Below, in pieces: positions 48,727 to 61,142 of a stretch of 64,000 nucleotides of DNA. The notes under the pieces are model-generated. The model was not told where the DNA came from. It searched no databases and saw only the letters and a list, made by a program, of their open reading frames with translations. This stretch comes from Stromatinia cepivora. Lineage: Eukaryota; Ascomycota; Leotiomycetes; Helotiales; Sclerotiniaceae. The stretch is taken from contig RCTD01000013.1 in the NCBI GenBank assembly GCA_014898415.1, positions 1,240,001 through 1,304,000 of the forward strand, in the 5' to 3' direction. Made by a program: the position numbers and the translations under genes. Within the stretch, counting starts at the first letter, position 1; each line of letters starts with the position of its first letter.

Positions 48727-50873
48727 TTTTTTAGATGTAGTACAAAATAGGTCACAAGCCTGAAGGATGAATGGCAAGAAGGTTATGAGCATGGCTAAAA
48801 TATGGAGCAAGTTTGCCAATTTTAAGAGAGAAGAGAAAGGGCTGAGTTCTAGGCCACCAACTTCATCTCCATAGCAGGAATGTCGGATCGCTCCGCAATT
48901 TGAACTGTTGGCGCCTGCCCACTTCGTGAGGAAATCTACGAACCAGAAAAGATCGCGCGTAGCGCCTCAGCCTTGAAGAGCATTCAAATAATAGGAAAAT
49001 GTAAGGACTTGGAGAATCTCTGACAAAAATAGCGATTGAGGAAGGCTGATTTCTCCGTTCCTATGTCAACTTTGACACAAGAGATCTTTGGCATTCCCAG
49101 CAGAGCTTCAGGTCCGGAATATGCCGGTTGCGAGAAATTTAAACATTTATATGAACATTTTTTCTAAAATGCCAAAATCTTCGATATTTCAATCAGATCG
49201 GGAGCACAAGACGAGTTCAAGAATCGATCTCTGTTGGAATGAAATCCAGCTTATTGAAACCCCTCGAGATCATGATTGACGAGAGCAGTGCAGGCAGTTC
49301 AAGCAGCTATTTACCAAGTCTGTGGCTCGAGAAGATCTGGACCTTTGCCAGCCCAGGCAGATTTGCTACTGGGGATAGCAGATATACTTTACCAAGACTC
49401 ATCTGAGGAGAGTGGGGTATACGCGTCTATTAATGTATTGATGAATGGTTTGGGGGTGATGAGTAAAAACGAAGGTGTCGGAGGATTTTAATGCCTGCTT
49501 TTCAGATGTAACCTTTCCGGGAAATAGTGAGTGACTTAGTCCCAAATCAGCTAGCTCTCACTTCTAAACGCCCAAGAAATGGACGAGATGAATCTTGGTA
49601 CAGATCACCCCCACCGTTGCTATCCAAGATACATTCCCATGCTATACCATAAAGCTCTGATGACACCCCGACGACCGGGTAAGAGTTGATCAGCTTCTCC
49701 CCGAGCTCTCCGTTCTTAGAAAGTTGTGTACCATACGGGAAGTTCATTTCTTCGTTTCATACATCATCTCCGATCCATACTTACCGACCCCGGAGCATTC
49801 GCGGCAACCAATGTGATTGTTGTCATGAATGATCCAGAATTCGCTTTCAACTCAAAACCGAAAAGAGTTTGTCGAGGAAAATTGCCCAGCATAGAGTGGG
49901 GAACGGGTTGGAGGAAAGTCTATTTTTCAGTTTGGAGGATCGGATCATGGCCATCACCCGAGGCTAGATTATGGATACTTCTCAATATTATCAAATGCTT
50001 GGGACCTCTCGTTCATTGCAGAATGAGATATCTGAGGTGTGATGGGCAGATCTCATTTTTTACTTTCTTGGATCAATCCGCCTCATTATTTTTTCGACAT
50101 TTTTGATGGCTTAACTTGGTTTTCGATGTGCAATACTCGTGTCCATGATTTTTATTATGATACTTGTGAGCTTTTGGTTTTGTATGAGAAATATGTTGAT
50201 TTGAATGGCAGTCGTGGTTCCCGAATGATGAGTACGGTAACCTTTACAGTACTTATAATGTTGTCCCATGGATTGTGGACGAGAAGAAGGTTTGAGAATT
50301 TCCGGCTCTGCGTCTGGTCACCAAGGTCTAGAATCGCAGCAAAAAAGTATCATCAATGCTGTATCTGAAATGTTGATCAACCACGCAGATGAGGCGGTAC
50401 ATTGCCTGGTATTTCTGCAACGAGCCCTTCTCCTAGACTAAAAAAGATTATGAAGGAAAAACTGAAGATTGAAAAGGAACGAGTGTTGAGTTCCGACACT
50501 CGATTCATTCGACATTAACGCATCCGATTCCCCGATAATGAAAGTCATGATCCCATATAGTCTGGGAGCTGGTTTGGGATATGTGGTCCTTATATGCAAG
50601 ATATATAACAATCGTTGCTGCGAGCTCCACCCTAAATTGGATATTATCTGGAGACCGAACCATACTTACGGACTGTTTGCGGGTATTCGATACAAAAATG
50701 GCTGCTGGATTCTTGACCGCAGGAAGACACTGATATATGCCCCTTTGTAGCCGCTACGACATGCAGCAGATGAGATGTTCTGGTTATTGTGATGAAACAT
50801 CCAACAGTCCCAGAGCGCAAGATAAAGTTCGTTCTTAAATCTGTGCAGAGTCAACAAACAGCGGGGAATCTCC

Positions 50874-50916
50874 TTTGTTGTTATTGTTGTTGTTGTTGTT
50901 ATTATTATTATTATTT
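50874..50916 (+). repeat. TTG/TTA microsatellite
   Basis: Trinucleotide run, TTG units followed by TTA units. Confidence 0.9.
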
Positions 50917-51189
50917 GAAAAATGAAAAATCGATCTCGGTAACCATTGGGATTTTGCTAATTGAAGGCAGGGAAGTTCCTAGGCGATAAAGAGCAGTCAT
51001 TCATTCATTCAGTCATTCATCAGCTGAGTTGGGATGAGGGATGAGGGGTAGATTTTTTGTTTGGAAATGGAGCTATTCACGCTATTCTAGTGTTTATTCA
51101 TGGATACAGTTTCGGAAAATTATGTACCTAGGTAGTATCCAATTCTCCAGCTTCCAACTTTCTTTACTGTTTGTTTTTGTTATGGATAC

Positions 51190-51219
51190 GAGAAAAGAGA
51201 AAAGAGAAAAGAGAAAAGA
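51190..51219 (+). repeat. GAGAAAA tandem repeat
   Basis: Four copies of a 7-bp purine unit. Confidence 0.85.
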
Positions 51220-51423
51220 CGGGAAAAGATATTGAATTATCAATAATTGGATATTACTTGATGCGAACACTGGCATATGTAATATGTAGGTGAGATTTTA
51301 CGATAGCAAAAACAACCTATAAGAGAGTCGTATGCATGAAATTTCATACTTGCATCATATTCTTACATGAATGATACCTTAGTTAACAGTGGAGAGAGAA
51401 GTAGTGCGGAAAGTAAAATGGTT

Positions 51424-51460
51424 ACCACGATTCCACCACGATTCCACCACAATTCCACCA
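51424..51460 (+). repeat. CCACGATTCCA tandem repeat
   Basis: Three near-identical copies of an 11-bp unit, the third with one change. Confidence 0.85.
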
Positions 51461-51590
51461 TACAATTCCCTTTTGTTTACATGCACGATAAGCAACCAAT
51501 TCTGAGATATCGTGAATACCGTCTTTTTTTTCTTTTTTTTTTTCTCAGACGATGGATCGATGGTTCATTGGACAACATAAAGTACTTTCA

Positions 51591-51666
51591 TATATATTCC
51601 ATATATTCCGATATATTCGATATATTCCGATATATTCGATATACTTCGATATAATTCGATATATTA
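51591..51666 (+). repeat. ATATATTCCG/ATATATTCG tandem repeat
   Basis: About seven copies of a unit of 9-11 bp around GATATATTC, alternating between TTCC and TTCG forms. Confidence 0.85.
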
Positions 51667-52551
51667 CTACTGTACACAAACAATAAAAGAAACAAATCAT
51701 ATTGTATAATTTGTCTTTTTTTCATAATTGTAAATGGATCGTACTCGAATATTCAAGTTATCTAAAATAGTCGAAAAGTCTCAAAAATCCCAATTTTGGA
51801 TTTGTTTAGGTATCAATTGAAGAGTTAATGAACCAATTATCTTTCATTTCTGTTGATTTCTTATAGTGAAACTTCACTAGGATTATAATTCATCTACTAT
51901 AATCTTACAACTAAGAAAGAGAGCACGGTTGCTAGAGCGACGTGTAATAATCCACCCAAAAAAGTCACCCATTCAGCATAATTCGTCTTGTTTATTATTA
52001 CGGCCGACCAGTCAGCCCCCATTCAAAAGTCTCTCTTCTCATTAAATTCTAAAGATTCTAAAGTACTTGTTAAGTTATTAAATCGATTAATCGGTACAAA
52101 GCAAGCAACTATTGTTGATACACCCCCTTCCACTCCTCAAAATAACATCCAATTACTTTCCTTATTCTTTGCTATCTTGCAAATTATCTCTTCCTCAAAA
52201 ACTTTCCCTCACAAGTCATACATGACAACTTATTTTCTCCTTTATTATTGAAACTCCCTTTGGAACTCCTTTTTAATCCACATTACAACAATAATAGTTC
52301 GGGGGGGGGGAGTTAAATAAGGAAAAAGGAATCGTATCTCTTTTTATTCAACAACATTCGTTCTTTTTGACTATTTACTTGCTACGCGCATTCCTCGCGT
52401 CTGATTGTTACAGACTTGATTTCTATCAACATTATCATTTGTCCAAAATCCCACATTCCACAAATATACATCTGGCTACTGCAAGGTGATTATCCTGCTC
52501 CACAGGACCGACTTGGGCATCTTTGGGGTGGAAGTTGATGAAGTCTAAAAG

Positions 52552-55500
52552 ATGTCTTCATCTTCACAACCGGTAAGCGCACAAATTGATAACTGATTTT
52601 AATTATAGAGCGCGTCGAAAGGATTATTGTTGCGAGTAAAAATGATATCTAATACATATGATTTAGGTTCCTCCATTGAGGATTCAAAAAGGTACCAGTT
52701 TTCCTGGTTCACCAGTCAAAAATTCCACACCGCGACCCCTTTCCGAACTAGGCCCAACAGCTCAAAGACGAAATTCTCCAAGTTATAATCAGGCCGCGAA
52801 GGTAAGAATTCAATCTGTCTATTTTCTGCATATCTTTCGGAGAATTAAAAGCTAATTCTGACGACGTAGAAGATGTCTCTCACTGGGGATTCGTCTCCAT
52901 TCCAGTCATCCCCGTTCACTTCCGCTGAGGGCTCATCGCCACATCTCTTTTGGCAGAACCGTGATCCAGGTACGCCAAATCGAATCAGTACGGAAAATTT
53001 ACACAAGGATTCTTCAATATCACCGACAAGAAAATCATCAATCGAACGATTACAGCGCGCGTCGCGTGTGAAAAACAGCACTATGTACGCAAGGGAGCAA
53101 AAACTGGAATACGATCCGATGTCAATACCGGTCATTGAGAGACCATTAGCAAAGAATATACAAGGCAATGCTTATGGAGGAAAAGGTCTGGAAGGGTTTA
53201 GATCTGAGAAAAATCGACCATATGTCCACGCGAAGACAGATAGTAAAAGCAGTCTCTCGTTGGCCAGTCCACCGCCACTGAGCCCTGTTGCTAGAGAGCC
53301 CCTGAAAACAGCGGCCACAAACGGTTCGAGATCGCCCAGCAAAGATCAAATCTCACCTACGAAATCATCCATGGCAACTAGTCGATTTGCTGGAAAGGCC
53401 CTTTACGACCCGGAACATAATGCCTTTGGCGAGGAAGATTCAGGTGACGAGCGAAAGCTGCCCCCTGGACGGAGTTTGCACAGACATGCGAAGAGTGTTA
53501 CCTTCGACGTAGCTCCTCCACAAATCAACGAGTACGAATTGGCTACACCGGATATATCATCTGTCGGAACAGGCTCTCGGGAAAATAGTTACGATTCTGA
53601 GGAGGAGGATGAAGAAGACCTTTACTACCATGGCGATGGTCTTGAACAAGATGATAGCTTCGATGCTTCTCTTGAGGATATAGAAAAGACCCCAGTAGTC
53701 GGACCGGATGACTGGAGACATTCTGGCCCTGGAAATACCTATGGCCAAGTCTCTGGGTACTATGATGACCCATTTGATGGTCCAGAGGGTAGTCCTATGC
53801 CCGATGCCCGTCCTTCTTCCTCCTCCGGCCGTCCTAATGCCACACGCAATGATTCAATAGCCTCTAACGGTGAACATAGACCACTGCCACCGCTACCTGG
53901 TATGGCTGGTAATGATCGAAGGGGTTCGGCGTCTTCCGGCATTGAGCGTGCAGCGACAAACTCGCCCAGAAATCTCCCTACACCACCTCCTCCAGCCTCT
54001 ATTAGCAAAGCAGATCTACAAGGGATGAACGGAAACAAGATGACTTTGGAGGAGAGGTTACATCTGATGATGATCCAGGACGATGATAGGCCAAAGTCCT
54101 CTGAAGGCAGACCAAGATCTGCCGAGAGAGATGAACAACGAGAACGTCGTATGCGTCGGGCAGGAGCACGTAAGAGTCAGACACCCGAACGAGAGGCCCA
54201 ACCAATCAAAATTCATGAAGATAAGGAAGACCATGAAGATCATGAAGACGAAGATACATTGGATGATCTCCCAGGATTGGATTCGTATCAATTACCACCT
54301 CGCATCTCACGGGAATCAATCTTGAGAAAAGTCAATGGACAAGAACCGTTTACGCGGGAGTCGGATTACAATTTGGATTCGCCTCTGCCTGGCTCAAGTC
54401 CAGAACGTCCAAGTACCGCTCAATTGGCCGAACTTGATCCTGACACTCCTATTCCATCCACAGAGGATTCATTTGTTGAATCTGGGGACGACGAGGATGT
54501 GGATGAGGATGTGGACGACCAAAACAGCGTTATGATAAAATCGGAATCCGAAGATGACGATGAAGAGGTTGATATGTATTCTATTCCTGACATGTACCAA
54601 CGTACTGAGTCAGGAATGGAAAGTCATCAAACTGAAAGTGAAGTTGGAACAGTAGAGGATGATGAAATGGAAAGCCATTATTCGGATGAAACACCTTCTG
54701 AAATGCCACTTCATGAAAGCCCACAATTCCAATCGAATAGTGTTCCAGAAGACGACGGTCCGCCAACCCCAAGAAACATTAGTCCTTCAAGCATTTCAAT
54801 GGACCCTACGAAGGAGAAGCGAAGAATATCTCTACCTGAGTTTTCAGGACTTCTTACCGACAACACAGACTTTGGTCTTAGCTTGAGATCTTATATGACA
54901 CCTTCTCCTCCACTTCAAGAGGAAAAGGGGGAGAGAAAGGTCTCTGTGATGTCAGAGGCACGTGAATCTCTCCATGGACCCGAAACACAAGAGGCGGACG
55001 ATGAGGTAGTTGATCAAGCACCCATCAATGAGCCCGAGCAGAGTGAGGAAGAAACTGAGGAAGATACCCCAGAGCCCCAGCAGAATGCCCCCGAACCTCA
55101 AGATGAACATGAAGCACCGCCGCTCAAGAAGATGGTTTCGCGTCCAGAATACGATGGATCGGAATGGGGACCACAAGAAGATGATGATGACGAGATATCT
55201 GATTCAGAATCCGTGATACGTCATCCGGTGGATGAACCCATTGATCACCCTTTCAGAGCGTCAATGGATCGACCATTTAGATCATCGATTGATCAACCAT
55301 TCCAGCACCCATTCGTTGACCCTCCCAAGATATCTCCTACGCCACCGCCACCTTCAGACTCTCCTGGCATTCCCGAAACAATGGCTACTATCAAGGCTCG
55401 TAGTGGGTCAAAACTCAAGACGAGACCATCTGTAACACCATCCGACCTTGCAGCCATGCGTGAAGCTCGACGTCAAGTCAGTGGTGCTGGTCCTGTTGTA

Positions 55501-57468
55501 CCTCCAATTCCTCAGCGACACCGCAGTCGCCCTTCATTAAATGGGGAGCAAGATGACGAGGATGATGATGACGATGATGCGGAAAAGGGAACTTTGAAAC
55601 GAAATACAAGCTTCAAAAACCGAAGTCTTACGCTCGATATCGGGGGTGATCTTGGACTCAATCTGGAGTCGGATTTCGACCGAGTAATCGAATCCTCAAA
55701 GGTAGCATTTGATTTATCTTCTACACATTCGACTTTCTTTACTGGTAGAGCAGGACAAGCGTCCGAACCGAATAATTTTGCAGAAATGAGTGATCATGCT
55801 AACAAAAGTCTCCCACAGCGAGGATATTTGATGAGACAGAACACCAAAGTAGTAGTTGCTAGCAGCGATGAAAGAGAGACTCGAGTTGCTAAATCAGTCG
55901 GAAACTCGCCTACAAAACCAGATAATCGTCCACAATCATGGGTTGTTGAGCCATGGAATGGTTCTCGTAAAAGCAGCGCTCGCCCTTCCAGTCCACGCAA
56001 GAAGCCTCCTACTGGTGCAGTTCCTCCGATGCCTGGTCATGAAAGTAATGCTGCCACTGGATTGGGCATATTGACAGAAGGTCAAGTTGCTGAACCTGTG
56101 TCGGATGAAAATAGTGAACGTGGAAGATTGTTCGTGAAAGTCATTGGAGTAAAGGACTTGGATTTACCATTACCCAAGAGTATGTTTCTCCCAGATTTTA
56201 GTTTTTATTTTGCTAACATTAGAATAGATGAACGTTCATGGTTTAGTCTAACCTTAGATAATGGCGTACACTGTGTTACCACAGCATGGTTGGAATTGGG
56301 AAGAAACGCGCCTATCGGACAAGAATTTGAACTTGTTGTACCAAATGAGCTTGAGTTTCAGCTGACGTTGAATGCCAAGCTTGAGAAGCCAGCACCGCCG
56401 AAGCGTGTACAAACTTCTCCAGTCAAAGCAACAAAGCCATCGAAGCCTTCAACTTTCAGTCGAGTATTCGCCTCACCAAAAAAGAGGAAGGAGCTTGAGA
56501 TGAGACAAAAGGAAGAGGAACAACGCATTGCACAACTAAAACAACAGGATGCTCAAGCATTGAAGAATTCGTCACAACCAACTGCATGGGAGCTTCTTTC
56601 ACCGCTCGCTGCTGCAGATGGTAGCTTTGGTAGGTCTTATGTTTGTCTAAAGGATCATGAGAGTCGTTGCTTCGGAAGACCTTACAATGTCGATGTGGCC
56701 GCTTTCAACGAATGGGCTACTGAAGAGACAAACCAATCATCGAGTGTTATGAGCAAACGTAGCGTTCCTCCACCAGTCCGAAAGCGCGCTCCTTATACTG
56801 TCGGAAAGTTACAATTACAACTTCTTTTTGTACCAAAGCCAAAAGGAGCTAGTGATGAAGATATGCCTAAGAGTATGAATGCTTGCATCCGCGAGATGAA
56901 GGAAGCCGAACTTGAGGTTGCTAGACAATTCGAAGGTCATCTAAGTCAACAAGGTGGTGACTGTCCTGTAAGTTATTTCCATACCAATATACTCTATTCG
57001 CTACTGACATATTTTTAGTTCTGGCGTCGTCGTTTCTTTAGACTAGCGGGAAGTAAACTTACGGCTTATCACGAGTCGACCCGACAACCCCGTGTCACAA
57101 TTAATCTTGCAAATGCCAATAGATTGATTGATGATCGTAGAGCACTCACACAGAAGGAAACTACCGCGAAATCCGGTAAACGTCGCAAGTCTGGTTTTGC
57201 TGAAGATGAAGAAGGCTACATGTTTGTTGAAGAAGGTTTCCGAATTCGATTCAATAATGGTGAAGTTATTGATTTCTATGCCGACTCACCAGCTGATAAA
57301 GAAGCATGGATGTCCGTTCTTGATCCTTGTGTAGGAAAAGAACGTGCAGGTGGCAAAGGTGGTTGGTGCGAGATGGTTCTGAAGCGGGAAGAACATTTGA
57401 TGAGGAAAGCTTCCGGAACTTCAGGCAAAGGCCGATCACATTCGAGAGTGAAGAGTACCATCTTTTGA
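52552..57468 (+). CDS. BUD4: BUD4/anillin-like PH-domain protein
   Basis: Four exons: 52552-52572, 52667-52801, 52870-56967 and 57019-57468, giving 1567 residues. All introns have GT-AG ends (donors GTAAGC, GTAAGA, GTAAGT) and join in frame. BUD4 homologues are anillin-like landmark proteins that organise septins at the bud neck or septum. The N-terminal two-thirds is disordered and Ser/Pro/Asp/Glu-rich, with acidic runs. An anillin-homology segment lies at about residues 1130-1225 (GRLFVKVIGVKDLDLPLPKS, then a beta-rich region ending in an LTLNAKLEKP-like string). A basic coiled stretch follows near 1257-1286. A C-terminal PH domain spans about 1415-1525, starting CPFWRRRFFRLAGSKL and ending near KEAWMSVL. 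The PH domain is split by the last intron. The ATG at 52552 was chosen because its exon feeds a conserved PPLRIQKG-type N-terminus; an extra exon within the 94-nt first intron is possible. Confidence 0.9.
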
Positions 57469-59057
57469 TCCTTCTACTCATCAACATTTACGTCAATCGG
57501 CTTTTACCTCTGATTTCTAACGCCTGAAACGGTCTTTCCTTTCCTTGTATAACTTTCTGCCCGGGTGGCCTTTATTCTATTTCAGCAAAATTGTGTATCT
57601 TCTCGCGGGGATTCGGGTTAGAAGTAGATAAACTTTGTCATTATGACAGACTCAACACTATTTCTGTTTTATAGGTCGTTTTCATTTTGGTATTTTGACA
57701 AGGGAAGCGAGGGGGTTTATGGATGGAGCTTGGGGAAGTGGGAGCGTAATTATTGATTTTATTTCCCTGCTTATTTGCTGCTTTTGTAAGATTTTTAGTT
57801 CGAGTAGTGCTTCCTTTCCTTTTGAAGGCAACAAACATTTCTTCTCTGTGTTTCGGATACTAGTTTTCTTTTACTTTCTTTTGGTTGGCTTTGAGGTTAG
57901 GTTGTGCTTTATCGATTGGACAGGATGCTTTGCGTTGCGTTTGCGAGAGAGTTGCATGGAGGTGACGCGAGAGGAGATGAGATAAGGTGAGATTTGATGG
58001 TGGAGAGGGAAAGTTGTGCAGGGGCTGGTTGCGAGAGAGGAGAAACTGAGTCGACCGAGTAATGAATGATTCGTTATGCGATTAAGAAGATGAAGTACAT
58101 GTATACGTATGAAGAGTATACGTATGAAGAGGGGAAGAGATTATGAGTTTGCGTGCTTTGTGAGAGACAGGGAGAAGGGGCGGGTAGAGTAGGCGTGTGA
58201 GAGAGCGTAAATGGCAATGAGAAAATGAAAAAGAATGTCAACATTTATATTTATGAGTTTCTTTATGTTTGTAGAGTTGACGTGATGTGATATGATGTGT
58301 GATTTGTATGTTAGTTAGTAATATGTAAGTGATATATGAGTTTATACACGATATATATACATCGCGTATCAAAAAGGTAAGGTATTAAAGAACAGCTAAT
58401 TTAAATTATATTCACGACTATAACTACAACTACGACGACGGGAATTCAAATCATTCTTATTCGGAATTAAAATAAAGATGTTGTATTTATAGTAGAAGAA
58501 GAAGAGGAAAATTTTGAGAGCGACTACAATTTCCGAAGTTGTAGTTAGCGCTTTTCGTTCTGTACCACCGTTCTAATTCTAGTTTTAGGGTTGGGGTTTT
58601 GGGGTTGGGATTGTGTATTAATGAGGCTGTATGTGTTCAAATCCATATCGTATGTTCTGGCTGGGTATGGGGGGGAAGAGGGTGGAAAATGGAAAGAATG
58701 CTAGAACTATATATAATTTGATTTGATTGCTGAAATGTACGATTGCTGAAATGTAAGGTTGGGAAATTTGTTGGGGTTTGGGATCTGTGGTTTGGTTCAT
58801 TTATTAGACTGTTCTACCAATATTTCGTACTAGGGTGTGCAAACATATAGGTATAAATTGATATGATATGGAAATGATCTAGATAGAATTCTGGTAGCAT
58901 TGCACGAATGGATCACAGTCTTATCACTAGCTTAGGATATAGAAGTACTTTCTTTCGGCTTCCCACCAGGTTTCCTTCCATACACCACGTTCCTAACTCA
59001 CATTAGCAAAGCTTCTCAAACCTCTTTCCCCTCCCCTTTAAAAAATTACAAAATAGC
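57469..59057. other. Convergent spacer between BUD4-like and methyltransferase genes
   Basis: Both flanking genes end here, so 3' UTRs and terminators are expected. A 15-bp direct duplication (GTATACGTATGAAGA) lies at 58101-58130. No ORF with support, tRNA or other RNA gene was recognised. Confidence 0.5.
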
Positions 59058-60560
59058 TTACACCCTCAAATACGCATGAATATCCGTATTATACAAATCC
59101 CTCCTCACCTCCTCCACCAGCATCCTCACCTCCTCCGCCTTCCACCCCAACCCCCCCAAAACCTTCAAACTAAGCCCCTCCAACCCATTCGACAAATCCC
59201 TCAAAACATACCCCCCAATCTCCTTAAAATACGCCCCTCTAGCCCACGAATTAACCGGCCAGAAAAATTTCTCCTCAACCACTTCTTCGAATCCGATATC
59301 TTGCATCCAGCGTTTATAATTCAGAGCATTATTCCAGGGGCGACCAGAGGCCGCAGCGCCTTCGGTGCATAGGAGACTCCATTTGTAGAATGCGGTGTGC
59401 GTGGGTGGAGCCCCGATGTATTGGGGTGGGAAACAGAGGTCTTGGAGTTCGAGGTAGCCGGCTGGGGCGAGAGAGTTGTAGGCGGAGCGGATTACGAGGG
59501 AGGGGTCGCTGAAACAAGAGATTAGGGCGCGTCCGTGGATGAAGTTGAAGGGGTGCGGGAATATCCATTCGTCTTCTGCGTCGTCGATTTCGAAACGGAG
59601 GTTTGAGGGGACGCTGTGGGGTGGTGAGTGGGGTGATGGTTTATATTTGATGAGTGATGGGATATCATGGAGGACGTACTATAATGGTTGGATGGCGCTT
59701 AGATCGGTTCCAATAACGTTGGACTTGGGATGTTGTTCCGCTTTTCAAGATTATTAGTATGAATCATGAGGTGATGAGTTCATAAGGTCATCGATTCATA
59801 CCAAATTCGATTGCCCAAACACCAGTGCCTGGTATTTGTTAGTAAAGTTCTCATGCTCTTTGTCGTTGCAATTACCTGTAGCAATATCAAGAACATGTTC
59901 CGGATTTTCTCCAATTGGTGCTAGGTATAATTTTCCCTTGAAAGTTACACCGAATAAAGTATGTTGGATCTCTGTCAGATTAATTAGATATGATATATGT
60001 TTAAGATAGATATACTCTACATACGTAAACGCTCTTGTTCCGTCTAATCACACTGTTAGTTATAGCTCGGGTACGTGTAAAGAAACAACTAACCTCATCG
60101 TTTGGCAATGGATACTCTAAAGGGCTATTTGTTAGAAACTCCGCTTTTCCCATGAATGTATATATGCAACAAAATCATGACTACAAACACACTTACTCCC
60201 CTGCTTAAACTTATGATAAGTCCTTCCATTCTCCTCCACATGACCATAAAGACTTGAATTCAACGATTGAGCAGATGATCTAATTCCTCAGCAACATGAT
60301 CATGAAACTATCAACCCCGACCTCCAAACTGCAATTACGCAACGAAGACATACGAGTTACTCAATCCACCAACAGCAGAATCCGTATCAGTCTACCGATA
60401 TCAGCACATATTCGCACTCGACTTCGAGTACTTAACTTACACTATCATCATCATCAACTAAGGGCAAATTCCCTGTAGAACTGGCGTTATCATGAGATGT
60501 GGGGCCATTTGACTTCCCTGTGATGATTGGATTATTAGTCCTTTCATTTGAAGCCATCAT
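59058..60560 (-). CDS. LaeA-like SAM-dependent methyltransferase
   Basis: Nine exons on the minus strand: 60560-60441, 60391-60354, 60279-60197, 60116-60094, 60043-60025, 59971-59876, 59828-59802, 59740-59680 and 59613-59058, giving 340 residues. All junctions are GT-AG and keep the frame. A TDTDSA motif opens exon 2, and ENGRTYHKFKQGKYPLPNDE bridges exons 3-4. SAM motif I reads VLDIATGTGVWAIEFAE across exons 6-8, followed by an acidic VIGTDLSAIQP motif, FEIDDAED, and the IHGRALI motif typical of the fungal LaeA-like family. These enzymes act as regulators or as secondary-metabolite methyltransferases; the substrate here is unknown. Four exons are only 19, 23, 27 and 38 nt, an unusual density of microexons. 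No biosynthetic gene cluster is visible around it. Confidence 0.85.
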
Positions 60561-61142
60561 TTTTGTTGAAGATACCAAATATTAGTGGCAAAAGAGTACT
60601 AGTACTAGTTCAAAAGAAGAATTAATCCAAGTGCAAATGAAAGAAAAGAAACAATACAGTTGTGATATTTTAATGCCAGACGTGAGACTTCACGCATATT
60701 GGCTGACCAACCGCAAGTGGCCAATAACATTTCCATGATTTCTCATGAGTTGTGGAAAATCCTTCAAGAGTGGAGATGACCTAAACGGAAAGATATTCGG
60801 TAGGTTATTGGTAATCAGTCAGCCGAGGGTCATTAGATGAGACATTCTAGCAACCACACTTCTGATGGAAATCAATATGTAGCTTTGTGAATCCAACTCT
60901 CGAATATAGAGGATTTGAATTTTGATATGTTGGGAGAGAAGTAGAAGCGTCTTAAAGTTATAACTTATAATTCTTCGGTAGTACAGTAGAGAGATTGCTC
61001 CCGAATGGGACTAGCAGGTTCCTCTCCATATCACAGCCTTCTTCTCTTCAAGAATAATAATACCCATCAGATATTCGAGAGACGCCCCAATTACCAATAT
61101 TCGAGATAAGTTCAAATATTAAGCGTCCCCCATTGTCGAATT
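60561..61142. other. Spacer between methyltransferase and zinc-finger genes
   Basis: 582 bp with the promoter of the methyltransferase and the 3' end of the zinc-finger gene (both on the minus strand). Nothing else is recognised. Confidence 0.5.

Larger units (their letters stand above)
48820..52551. other. Unassigned 3.7-kb spacer
   Basis: No gene could be supported on either strand. Several frames of 60-126 codons (49276-49491, 49726-50106, 50538-50750) lack splice support and recognised motifs; a decayed gene or an untranslated RNA is possible at 49.2-50.8 kb. Low-complexity repeats are concentrated at 50.87-51.67 kb. A G10 run lies at 52301-52310. The last few hundred bases should hold the promoter and 5' UTR of the BUD4-like gene. 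Confidence 0.4.

Noticed and set aside
53543..56074. Many antisense and alternative frames inside the BUD4-like gene
   Set aside because: Shadows of a long low-complexity coding exon.
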